Below are positions 26,182 through 34,120 of a DNA stretch of 64,000 nucleotides, piece after piece. Numbering within the stretch: the first letter of the stretch is position 1; each line of letters opens with the position of its first letter. The notes beneath the pieces were generated by a model. The model was not told the DNA's origin. It saw nothing but the letters and a program-made list of their open reading frames with translations, and ran no database searches. A program made the translations under genes and the position numbers. Source of the stretch: CAYYWP01 sp050176585 (GTDB taxonomy: Bacteria; Desulfobacterota; Binatia; HRBIN30; CADEER01); assembly GCA_050176585.1 (NCBI GenBank), contig JBFXHX010000001.1:286513-350512 (forward strand). The letters are read 5' to 3'.

Positions 26182-27338
26182 GTCCAGCGCTCCTCGCGCG
26201 TGTGGCGCACCGGTCTGCCTTCGGAAGCCGCGACATGCTGGTAATAGTGCGCGACCGCCTCGATGTGCCGATCGCTGAGACCGCGCGCCGCGGCGTGCAT
26301 CACGGCGCCCTGCGGTGTGGTGGCGAGCGTTCCCTCGCGCCAGAGCCGGAGTTGCTGGATGAGATACGCGGCGTGCTGGCCCGGCAGATACGGATAGAGC
26401 CAGTAGCGCGGGGCATCGGTGGGCCCGTGACACGGCGCGCATGCGGGTACCCCGGCCGCGGCGATGCCCTCGTGCGCGACCCGGCGGCCGAGGTGCCGGG
26501 TCTCGGCGTCGGCGATCGGCCCGTCTGACGGTTCTTCGGCATCGGTGGGGATCGATGCGAAGTAGCGGGCCAGCTCGCGCATCTCGGCATCCGAGAGCTC
26601 GACGGCGATCGGCTGCATCACGCCGCTCGGGCGCGAGCCCGCCGCGTAGCTGCGCAGCGCATCGTAGATGTATGCCTCGTCGAGGCCGGCTAAGCGCGGA
26701 AATGCGCCGGCGCCGCCCCCCGCTCCATCGAGTCCGTGGCAGCGCGCGCAAGCGACCAAATCGTCGCCGAGCGGTCCGGCGGTCGCGATCAGCTCGGCGT
26801 CGGCTCTGATCCGCGCAGGGTCGCGTGAGAGCTCGCGGCGGGTCAACCGGCGGTACTCGACGGCGTCCATGTACGGTAGTCGAACGAGCGCCGCTACCAC
26901 CGCCCACACCTCGTCGTCGCGTTGCTGCGCCGGCCACGCCGGCATGCCGGTGTATTTGAGGCCGTGCTTCACGATCCAGAAGAGCTCCTCCGGCGACCAG
27001 AGCGTCGCCACATCGGGCAGGAACGGGGGCTCCGGTACCAGCTGGAGCGGAATGGGATTCCGCGGCTCGCCGGGCGCGCCATGGCAGGGCGTGCAGGCGC
27101 CTTCATAGTGGCCCAGCCCGAGATAAAGCAGCGCTAGATCATCGAGCGGCGGCGCCTCGATCAGCAGCGCGTGAGTCTCGATCGAGTTCCGCATCGCAAA
27201 CTCGAGAAACCAGCGGGTGATCGGCCAGTGGCCGCGGCTTGCGCCGACGTTGTACAAGCCCGACCACGCGAACAGCAGGGCGCCGGCCGCGCACAGCAGG
27301 AGTGACGCTGCGACTATGCCGATCGCTCTCTTACCCAT
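26172..27338 (-). CDS. Triheme membrane-anchored cytochrome c
   Basis: This 388-residue protein has an N-terminal signal anchor (about residues 4-26) and three haem c sites: C82-TPC-H86, C197-ARC-H201 and C300-APC-H304. They correspond to three class I-like cytochrome domains in tandem. I use the ATG at 27338; the longer ORF start adds only 14 polar residues. It overlaps the following monoheme gene by ten bases. A cytochrome with three domains ahead of the oxidase subunits suggests an electron wire from a bc1-like or alternative complex to the caa3 oxidase. The natural electron donor is unknown. Confidence 0.87.
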   Translation of the reverse strand: MGKRAIGIVAASLLLCAAGALLFAWSGLYNVGASRGHWPITRWFLEFAMRNSIETHALLIEAPPLDDLALLYLGLGHYEGACTPCHGAPGEPRNPIPLQLVPEPPFLPDVATLWSPEELFWIVKHGLKYTGMPAWPAQQRDDEVWAVVAALVRLPYMDAVEYRRLTRRELSRDPARIRADAELIATAGPLGDDLVACARCHGLDGAGGGAGAFPRLAGLDEAYIYDALRSYAAGSRPSGVMQPIAVELSDAEMRELARYFASIPTDAEEPSDGPIADAETRHLGRRVAHEGIAAAGVPACAPCHGPTDAPRYWLYPYLPGQHAAYLIQQLRLWREGTLATTPQGAVMHAAARGLSDRHIEAVAHYYQHVAASEGRPVRHTREERWTWP

Positions 27339-27413
27339 GGCTCTCCGCGCGCGCTCTGTCGACCGTTGCGAGCGGTGCACCTCCGAGCGAGCGCGCTCAC
27401 CCGGGACGGCTCG

Positions 27414-28292
27414 TTATTTCGACGGGGAAATCGGCGTGTGGGGTGCGCCGCCCCAGTTCGCCGCGAAATGGGGTCCAGCCGCTTCGCGCGCGCGCAGCCA
27501 CGCCGCGAGCGGCGCGAGTCCGGCGATCAGAAACACCGCGCAGCCCGGAATCCAGCAGAGCAGGCCGCCGAGCTGCTGGTCGGCCAATGCCGAGAAGCCC
27601 CACGGCGCCGTCGTATGGCGATGCGGAGTGAAGAGCGCTGTCGGTGCGAACGTCAGTAGCGCGCCGAGACAGCCGAGCTGCAAGGATGTCGCCACACCGA
27701 GCAGGAGGGCGTGAAACGGGCGTTCCGCCGCGCCGCGGATCCATGCGGCCCAGAGGCCATACCCGGAGCCCAAGACGCTGAGGTGCATGAGCCAGTACGC
27801 CGTGTCGCTGCGGAACGTCGTCGCATACGGTCCGGGCGCATGCCAGAACCAGAAAGCGGCGGCGAAACACGAGCATGCGGCCCACGCCGCCGCCGGCGAC
27901 CAGCGGCTCCCCGGCGGCGCGCTCCGGTGGAGGAGTGCGCGGAGCACCACATCCGGGCGCCCGAGCACCAGCAGCGGCGCTGCGGCGAACGAGAGCAGCA
28001 GGTGCTGTCCGATGCGGGCTGAAAAGAGGGCGACGCCGAGGCCGCAGAGCGGCGATACCCACGCGAGTACGCACAGCGCCCAGCCGGCGAAGAAGGCGGC
28101 GCGTCGCGGCCCCGTGCCCTCGGCGCCCCGCACACGGTGCGCGCCGACCGCGTAAAGCAGGACGATCACTGCCAGCGACGCGAGCAGGGGGGGATCGAGG
28201 TTCCAGCGACCCGCGATCTCGCCCGGCAGCGGAGCCACTCCGCAATACGGCGCGCGTGCGGCGTTCACGTAGGTCGGACCGGCAAGACCCAT
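27414..28292 (-). CDS. ctaG: Cytochrome c oxidase assembly factor CtaG (caa3 type)
   Basis: This protein of about 292 residues is the caa3_CtaG type of assembly factor, a seven-helix membrane protein unrelated to the Cox11-type CtaG. Family hallmarks are the helix with QHLLLSFAAAPLLVLG, the FWFWHAPGPY stretch and LMHLSVLGSGY, each carrying histidines that may bind copper. It heads the oxidase cluster on the same strand, 75 bp before the triheme cytochrome. I chose the ATG at 28292 because the residues before it are not hydrophobic and do not resemble the family. Confidence 0.88.
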   Translation of the reverse strand: MGLAGPTYVNAARAPYCGVAPLPGEIAGRWNLDPPLLASLAVIVLLYAVGAHRVRGAEGTGPRRAAFFAGWALCVLAWVSPLCGLGVALFSARIGQHLLLSFAAAPLLVLGRPDVVLRALLHRSAPPGSRWSPAAAWAACSCFAAAFWFWHAPGPYATTFRSDTAYWLMHLSVLGSGYGLWAAWIRGAAERPFHALLLGVATSLQLGCLGALLTFAPTALFTPHRHTTAPWGFSALADQQLGGLLCWIPGCAVFLIAGLAPLAAWLRAREAAGPHFAANWGGAPHTPISPSK

Positions 28293-29141
28293 GCCCAGCG
28301 CATTGCGCACACGCGCGCCGCGCGGTGTCGCGTCCAGGTGCGGAAGTTGCAAAATGCTGCGCGTTCTTACACTGCGGTGCGTGCATTGCTCGCCCGCGGC
28401 GCTGGCTTCGCGCATATGCGACGGCGAGCGCGGGCGCGACTGAAAGCTGGCGCTTTGGGCCGTGACTTTCTGCTGCTCGGGTCGGCCGTCGTTGCACTCA
28501 TCCGCGTCGACTGCGAGGAGCGGCAGGCGGGATGCGCGCGGCGCACGGCGGCTGTGGTCGCCACTGATGCCCGGCTAGCGGGCCGGGACCTCGCCGTCAT
28601 CGCGCAACCAAACGGGCTGCACTTCCGACGCACCGCGCCGACTGCCCGCCGCGGGCGTAGATGGTTCGGCATTGCCGAGGCGAGTGCGGGCTACGCCGTC
28701 GGGAACCTCCGCCCCGCCTGACTGTGCAACGGGAAGGCCGCTGCCGTCCGAGGGCGCATGGGTTGCGGCGCACCGTACAGCAGCTGTGCGCTCGGGCCGC
28801 GGAGCCCTCACGAGTCCATCGCACGACCGACGAGGTCTGCGCCCACACCCGGATCGCCAACCCGCAAGGCGCAACGTTCCGATTGGCATCCGCTCCGGCC
28901 CGCACGCGATGCCGATCGTCGCCGGCTGGCTGCTGGCATTCGTCGGCGCGCTTGCACGCCGCGCATGGACGCGGACCGCGGCAGCAGGCCCTTGCCGTGC
29001 CGCCTGCCGCCGTGCAGCGATGATGCGCCGACTGCGGTCGCGGGCGAGCGCGCTAGCTCTGACCCACCTCCGAGGTTGACCGTCCGGCAGTACCGCGATA
29101 TCGGCGCCACCGTGATCGCGCGCATCGCACGGGAGCGGGTC
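28293..29141. other. 849-bp stretch without a recognisable gene
   Basis: This stretch separates the divergent caa3 and molybdoenzyme clusters. Several open frames of 70-190 codons exist on both strands, but their Arg/Ala-rich residues look like out-of-frame readings of GC-rich DNA and none resembles a family I know. Promoters for both clusters should lie here. I see no hairpin, repeat or RNA gene. It may include a decayed gene. Confidence 0.5.
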
Positions 29142-30233
29142 ATGGCGGCGGGGTGGGGACTGCTCTTCACCGGCATACTCGCGCTGCTGATCGTTGCGGG
29201 CTCCCGGAACCTCGAGCACTTCGACGCCGCGCTCGTCGGCTACACGTTCGCCACGCTGTTCGCTGTGTTCGGCATTACCTATCGCTACGCGTTATGGCTT
29301 CAGCGGCCGCCGACGCGGATGTACTGGAAGCGCGGCTGGAAAGTTTTCGCGACAGCAAAGCTCCTCCCCCGAAACCTCGCCGAACTCGTGCGGCGGTTCT
29401 TCCTGGAGTTCGCCGCCAACCGCTTCATCTTTCGCCGCGGCCGGCTGCGCGGCCTCGCGCATTGGTTGATCATGTGGGGCTGCATCGCGGCCGCGCTCAT
29501 TACCTTCCCCCTCGTCTGGGGTTGGATTCATTTCGCGACTGTGCCCGGCCACATGGACGTGTACCGGACCTACGTGTTCGGCTTTCCAGTACACCAGTTC
29601 CACGTCGAGTCGCTGCTGGCGTTCGTGATTTTTCACGGCCTCGTGTGGGCGTCGCTTCTCGTCATTGCCGGCGTCATGCTGGCGTTTCGGCGACGCATGA
29701 TCGATCACGGCGCGGTAGCGCTGCAACAGTTCGGACAAGACGTGCTGCCGCTGGTGTTGCTGTTCGCCATCAGTGTCAGCGGTCTGCTGCTCACCGCCAG
29801 CTACACGTGGATGAAGGGGTACGCTTACGATTTCCTCGCGATCGTCCACGCCGCGACGGTCATCGTGACGCTGCTGTACGTGCCGTTTGGCAAGCTGTTT
29901 CACATCTTCCAGCGGCCGGCTCAGCTCGGCGTCAGCCTCTACAAAGAGGCGGGCGCCAGGGGAGAGCAGGCGCGATGCCGTCGATGTGGGCGCGCCTATG
30001 CGCCTGCGCTGCTGGTGCGCGACCTGATCACGGTGCAGCGCGAGCTCGGGTTTTCCTACGAGATGCATGGGGCGATCGGCGCCGACCACTATCAGGAGAT
30101 CTGCGCGCGATGCCGGCGCGCGCTGATCGGATTGGCACAGGAGGCCATGTGGCGTGCGCCGATGCACGATGCCCCCCCACCGGTCCGGCCATCAATTGCG
30201 AGCGGCCCAGCGCCCGCGCGCGATAGAGACTAG
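29142..30233 (+). CDS. NarI-like membrane cytochrome subunit with zinc-ribbon-like tail
   Basis: This protein of about 363 residues has five or six hydrophobic helices in its first 250 residues, with histidines positioned as possible b-haem ligands (H107, H165, H236 and H254). This is like nitrate-reductase gamma (NarI) or heterodisulfide reductase HdrE. After residue 275 follows a soluble cytoplasmic tail with C279-RR-C282 and, about 45 residues on, C-AR-C, a pattern that could bind zinc or an Fe-S cluster. I use the ATG at 29142 (GGGAG before it); the frame stays open far upstream with unlikely residues. The gene ends four bases before the molybdoenzyme, so it should be that enzyme's membrane anchor and quinone-reactive subunit. 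The haem assignment is inference. Confidence 0.7.
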   Translation: MAAGWGLLFTGILALLIVAGSRNLEHFDAALVGYTFATLFAVFGITYRYALWLQRPPTRMYWKRGWKVFATAKLLPRNLAELVRRFFLEFAANRFIFRRGRLRGLAHWLIMWGCIAAALITFPLVWGWIHFATVPGHMDVYRTYVFGFPVHQFHVESLLAFVIFHGLVWASLLVIAGVMLAFRRRMIDHGAVALQQFGQDVLPLVLLFAISVSGLLLTASYTWMKGYAYDFLAIVHAATVIVTLLYVPFGKLFHIFQRPAQLGVSLYKEAGARGEQARCRRCGRAYAPALLVRDLITVQRELGFSYEMHGAIGADHYQEICARCRRALIGLAQEAMWRAPMHDAPPPVRPSIASGPAPARDRD

Positions 30234-30237
30234 TGCC

Positions 30238-32508
30238 ATGGCCAGACTGCCCGTTGACGATTTGAAGATCACCGAGGGATTCGGGCCCCACCTGTCGGGG
30301 ATGAACGGCGTTCGCCTCTCGACCAGCATCGAGCCCGAACGCCTCGTCCGGACGCACTGTTGTTTCTGTGGTCAGCAATGCGGCATCCAGTTGAAGGTCG
30401 CGGACAACCGAGTCATCGGGTTCGAGCCATGGGAGGAGTTTCCGTTCAACCGCGGCATGCTCTGCCCGAAGGGAGTGAAGCGCTATCTCCAGGGATCGCA
30501 TCCCGACCGCCTGACGGCGGCGCTCCACCGCGATCCGTCCACGCCGTACGGCTTCAGCGCGGTACGTTACGAGGAGGCGATCAGGCATGTCGCGGACGAG
30601 ATCGCCCGCATCCAGCGCACGTATGGGCACGACGCGATCGGCGTGCTCGGCGGAGCTAGTCTAACCACGGAGAAGACATACCTGCTCGGCAAGTTTGCCC
30701 GGGTCTGCCTGGGGACGCGGTACATCGACTACAATGGTCGGCTCTGCATGGTCAGCGCCGGCGCCGCCAACAAGAAGGCGTTCGGCATCGACCGCACGAC
30801 CAATCCGTGGTCGGACATGGTGGGCACGGAAGTGATCTGGGTCGCGGGGTCGAACGTGGCGGAATGCTCGCCCGTTACGACCAACTACCTGTGGCAAGCC
30901 CGCGAGCAAGGCGCCAAGATCATCGTGCAGGATCCGCGCATCACGCCGGCGGCGCGCACTTGTGATTTGTTCCTGCCTGTGAAGCCCGGGCGGGACGCGG
31001 CGCTATTCGCCGGCGTACTGCAGTTGATGATCGAGCACGACTGGCTCGACCATGCCTTCATCAGCGCAACGACGGTCGGGTTTGAACAGGTAGCCGAATA
31101 TTGCCGCGCGTGGACCCCGGCCAGGACCGCGGACGTGACCGGGGTTCCCGAGGCGTCGATCCGCCAGGCCGCGGAGTGGTGGGGCACCGCCGAGAGCAGT
31201 TTTCTGTTCCACGCACGCGGTATCGAACACCACTCCAACGGCGTGGAAAACGTGCTCGGCGGAATCAATCTAGTCCTCGCGTCCGGACGGATCGGCAAGC
31301 CGAAGTGCGGATATGGAACGATCGTCGGCCAGGCCAACGGACAGGGCGGCCGAGAACACGGGCAAAAGTGTGATCAACTGCCGGGCTGGCGCGATATCGG
31401 CAACCCCGAGCACCGCGCGTACATCGCTGGTGTATGGGGCATCGATGAACGGGACCTTCCCGGGCCGGGTGTGGACGCCTATGAGATGTTCCGGAAGATC
31501 GATGCGGGTGAGATCAAGGGCCTGATCAGCATCTGCTTCAATCCGAAGGTATCGCTACCGGACAACCGCTTCGTCACGCAGTGCCTGGAAAAGCTGGAGT
31601 TTTATGTCGCCATCGATTTCTTCTTGAACGACACCGCCCGCCACGCGGATGTCGTGCTTCCCGGCAGCCTGCACGAGGAAGACGAAGGCACGGTCACGCA
31701 AGTGGAATGTCGCGTCATCAAGATCAACAAAGCGGTGGAGTGCCCGGGAGAGGCGCGGCAGGATTGGCGGATCATTCAGGAGATCGCCGCCGCGCTCGGG
31801 CGGCCGCGGGGGTTTACATTCGCCAGCCCGCGCGAGATCTTCGACGAGCTGCGCATCGCCAGCAAGGGCGGCGTCGCCGATTACTCAGGCATCACCTACG
31901 AGAAGATCGAACGCCAGATGGGCGTCTTCTGGCCATGCTACAGCCATGATCCCCGCACCGGCGAGCCGATCGAGCACCCGGGTACACCGCGACTGTTCGA
32001 GCCCGGGACCTTCAATCCGATCGCAAAGGGCAACGGGCCGTTCTACTTTCCCGACGGGAAGGCGCGATTCAACGTCGCCGAGTACCGAGCGCCAGTGGAC
32101 GATGCGAGCGCCGAGTATCCCATACTTCTGACCACGGGCCGCGTCGTCAGTCAGTTCCTCTCAGGCACTCAGACACGCCGGATCGGCCCGCTCGTGAACC
32201 AGTACCCTGAGCCGCGCATCGAGATGCACCCGCGGCTCGCGTCGACGCTCGGTGTCCAGGACGGCGAGTGGGCGACGGTCGAGACTCGCCGCGGCGCCGT
32301 CACGCTGCGCGCGATGGTGGTCACCACAATCCGGCCGGATACGATCTTCATCCCGTACCACTGGCCGGGAGAGAAGAGCGCGAATCAACTGACGGTGGCG
32401 GCCCAGGATCCGATCAGCAAAATCCCACAGTACAAGGTCTGCGGCTGTCGCGTGCGCAGGGCCGACGGCCCGCCCGCTTATGCCGCGCTGCGCGAACCGC
32501 AGCAGTGA
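30238..32508 (+). CDS. Molybdopterin oxidoreductase, NasA/NapA-like
   Basis: This 756-residue protein belongs to the DMSO-reductase superfamily of Mo-bis-MGD enzymes. An N-terminal 4Fe-4S site is formed by Cys from the CCFCGQQC group (C41/C42, C44, C48) and C76 (LCPKG). The probable Mo ligand is C170 in NGRLCMVSA, as in Cys-type nitrate reductases (NSRLCM) rather than selenocysteine formate dehydrogenases. The last domain (about 640-740) is the dinucleotide-binding region (TGRVVSQFLSGTQTRR). There is no Tat signal, so it should be cytoplasmic. It follows the membrane cytochrome by four bases and precedes Fe-S and Rieske subunits. Nitrate is the substrate suggested by the closest motifs, but the partners are unusual for Nas or Nap. 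Confidence 0.85.
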   Translation: MARLPVDDLKITEGFGPHLSGMNGVRLSTSIEPERLVRTHCCFCGQQCGIQLKVADNRVIGFEPWEEFPFNRGMLCPKGVKRYLQGSHPDRLTAALHRDPSTPYGFSAVRYEEAIRHVADEIARIQRTYGHDAIGVLGGASLTTEKTYLLGKFARVCLGTRYIDYNGRLCMVSAGAANKKAFGIDRTTNPWSDMVGTEVIWVAGSNVAECSPVTTNYLWQAREQGAKIIVQDPRITPAARTCDLFLPVKPGRDAALFAGVLQLMIEHDWLDHAFISATTVGFEQVAEYCRAWTPARTADVTGVPEASIRQAAEWWGTAESSFLFHARGIEHHSNGVENVLGGINLVLASGRIGKPKCGYGTIVGQANGQGGREHGQKCDQLPGWRDIGNPEHRAYIAGVWGIDERDLPGPGVDAYEMFRKIDAGEIKGLISICFNPKVSLPDNRFVTQCLEKLEFYVAIDFFLNDTARHADVVLPGSLHEEDEGTVTQVECRVIKINKAVECPGEARQDWRIIQEIAAALGRPRGFTFASPREIFDELRIASKGGVADYSGITYEKIERQMGVFWPCYSHDPRTGEPIEHPGTPRLFEPGTFNPIAKGNGPFYFPDGKARFNVAEYRAPVDDASAEYPILLTTGRVVSQFLSGTQTRRIGPLVNQYPEPRIEMHPRLASTLGVQDGEWATVETRRGAVTLRAMVVTTIRPDTIFIPYHWPGEKSANQLTVAAQDPISKIPQYKVCGCRVRRADGPPAYAALREPQQ

Positions 32509-32517
32509 GCCGCGGCA

Positions 32518-33228
32518 ATGCCCAAGCCCGATCATCTCGACTTTTTCATCGACCCCCACCGCTGCATCGGCTGCCAGGCCTGTGTGCAGGCGTGCACGGA
32601 GTGCGATACCCACCGCGGCGAGTCGATGATCCATCTGGAATACATCGAGCGCTCCCGCAGCGTGCAAACCGTGCCCGTCGTGTGCATGCACTGCGACCAA
32701 CCGACCTGTGCGGAGGTGTGCCCGGCCGATGCGATCAAGCGGACGGGGGATGGCATCGTGCAGTCGGCGCGCAAGCCGCGCTGCATCGCGTGCGGGAACT
32801 GCGTGATGGCCTGTCCGTTCGGGGTGCCGGAGCTCTACGAAGACCGACAAATCATGATGAAATGCGACATGTGTTACGATCGGTCGAGCGTGGGCAAGAA
32901 GCCCATGTGTGCCACCGTGTGCCCGAGCCAGGCGTTGTTCTTCGGCACGCGCGAACAGATCGAGCAGATGCGGCCGCTGTCGACGCCGATCAACCAATTC
33001 CAGTTCGGCGGGCAGCTCATTTCGACGCGCGTGTTCATGATGGTCCCACGCGCGCTGGCGCCGAGCCAGCGGTGGGTGGACGTCACCGCGACCGTGGAAG
33101 AGCACCCGGCCGAACGCGCTGCGACACGACAGCTCGCGCCTTCGTCCGCGCCATCCGCGCCGGATGGCGCGGCGAGCGCCGATCCGTTCGCTCACGTTTT
33201 GGTGACCGCGGAGCCATATGGACAATGA
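32518..33228 (+). CDS. Four-cluster 4Fe-4S electron transfer subunit
   Basis: This 236-residue protein has 16 cysteines arranged for four 4Fe-4S clusters. They are C16/19/22/26 (CIGCQACVQAC), C56/59/64/68 (CMHCDQPTCAEVC), C89/92/95/99 (CIACGNCVMAC) and C116/119/131/135 (CDMC, then CATVC). This is the pattern of DmsB/NrfC/FdnH-type beta subunits, which pass electrons between a molybdoenzyme and a membrane partner. The tail after residue 190 is Ala/Ser/Pro-rich. Its end overlaps the Rieske gene start by 11 bases. No signal peptide is visible, consistent with the cytoplasmic molybdoenzyme upstream. Confidence 0.93.
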   Translation: MPKPDHLDFFIDPHRCIGCQACVQACTECDTHRGESMIHLEYIERSRSVQTVPVVCMHCDQPTCAEVCPADAIKRTGDGIVQSARKPRCIACGNCVMACPFGVPELYEDRQIMMKCDMCYDRSSVGKKPMCATVCPSQALFFGTREQIEQMRPLSTPINQFQFGGQLISTRVFMMVPRALAPSQRWVDVTATVEEHPAERAATRQLAPSSAPSAPDGAASADPFAHVLVTAEPYGQ

Positions 33229-33883
33229 GATGCGCGGCCAGGGTCGTGGCGGCGAGTCAAAAGGCGTGATCGACGCACGGGTCGACACGCCGGGCCGTGA
33301 AGGGCTCACCGGCACCGCACCTGCGAACCTGTTCACGCCGGTGCGGGAGCCGGAGCAGATGACAATCGCGCCCGACTGGTTGGGCGCGGAACGGCAACCG
33401 GCGTGGCGACAAGACTTTCCCATCGATTGGCCGCGCGATCACTACGTCGAGCGCCGCGACTTTGTGAAGTTCCTGGTGCTGACGAGTTTGGCTCTGACGG
33501 TCGGACAGTTCTGGATCGCGGCGCAGAGCTGGTGGGGCCGCCGCCGTGGCGCACCCGGCATCCAGCGCATCGCCGCACTGAGCGAGCTCGCCGTCGGCGG
33601 AGTGCTGACATTCACATATCCGGGTCCACAGGACGACTGCGTGCTCGTGCGCACGGCTCAGGATGCGCTGGTCGCGTACAGTCAGAAGTGCACGCACTTG
33701 TCGTGCGCGGTGCGCCCCCTGGTGGCCGAAGGCGTGATCCACTGCCCCTGCCATGAAGGCTATTTCGATCTGCGCTCCGGGCGTCCGCTCGCGGGACCGC
33801 CGCGCCGACCGTTACCGCTCGTGCGCATCGACGTGCGAGACAATCAGATTTACGCAACCGGTGTCGAGAAGAGGACCGTTTGA
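33218..33883 (+). CDS. Tat-anchored Rieske 2Fe-2S protein
   Basis: This 221-residue protein has a long hydrophilic N-terminus (about 75 residues), then a twin-arginine motif (R79-R80-DFVKF) with a hydrophobic anchor at about 83-104, then a Rieske domain. Cluster ligands are C158-T-H160 and C176-PC-H179. C163 and C178 are placed to make the disulfide of high-potential Rieske proteins of bc1/b6f type. A Tat-inserted Rieske domain should face the periplasm, whereas the neighbouring Mo and 4Fe-4S subunits look cytoplasmic. This topology is unusual and suggests transmembrane electron flow through the NarI-like subunit or a quinol-oxidising function. Confidence 0.9.
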   Translation: MDNEMRGQGRGGESKGVIDARVDTPGREGLTGTAPANLFTPVREPEQMTIAPDWLGAERQPAWRQDFPIDWPRDHYVERRDFVKFLVLTSLALTVGQFWIAAQSWWGRRRGAPGIQRIAALSELAVGGVLTFTYPGPQDDCVLVRTAQDALVAYSQKCTHLSCAVRPLVAEGVIHCPCHEGYFDLRSGRPLAGPPRRPLPLVRIDVRDNQIYATGVEKRTV

Positions 33884-34120
33884 GTGCGCGTCAACCGGCC
33901 CATTGCTCAGCAGCAGCGGCTCACCATCATCAACGGTATGCTGGCGTTCGTGCTGATGCTGGTGGTGTTGCAGCTCTGGCTGCTCGCGGCGACGATGAAC
34001 GCGTATCTCGGAGGCGATGAGTCCGTCATCTGGCCGGCCGTCGGTGCCAGCCTGATGTGTCTCCTCTTGAACGTCGGCCTACTGCGCTATCTGTACCATC
34101 TCGACCGCGTCCGCCGATGA
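33884..34120 (+). CDS. DUF6755-like small membrane protein
   Basis: This 78-residue protein begins at GTG immediately after the Rieske stop codon and has two transmembrane helices (about residues 14-37 and 47-70), with charged ends. It resembles the small DUF6755 proteins I recall beside similar Mo/Fe-S/Rieske gene sets. I have not verified this by search. It overlaps the TehA-like gene by four bases. Its size and position suggest a structural or assembly subunit of the membrane complex. Confidence 0.7.
   Translation: MRVNRPIAQQQRLTIINGMLAFVLMLVVLQLWLLAATMNAYLGGDESVIWPAVGASLMCLLLNVGLLRYLYHLDRVRR

Noticed and set aside
28758..29141. 128-codon upstream extension of the NarI-like gene
   Set aside because: Composition is Arg/Pro/Ala-rich without homology; the ATG at 29142 follows GGGAG and starts the first membrane helix.
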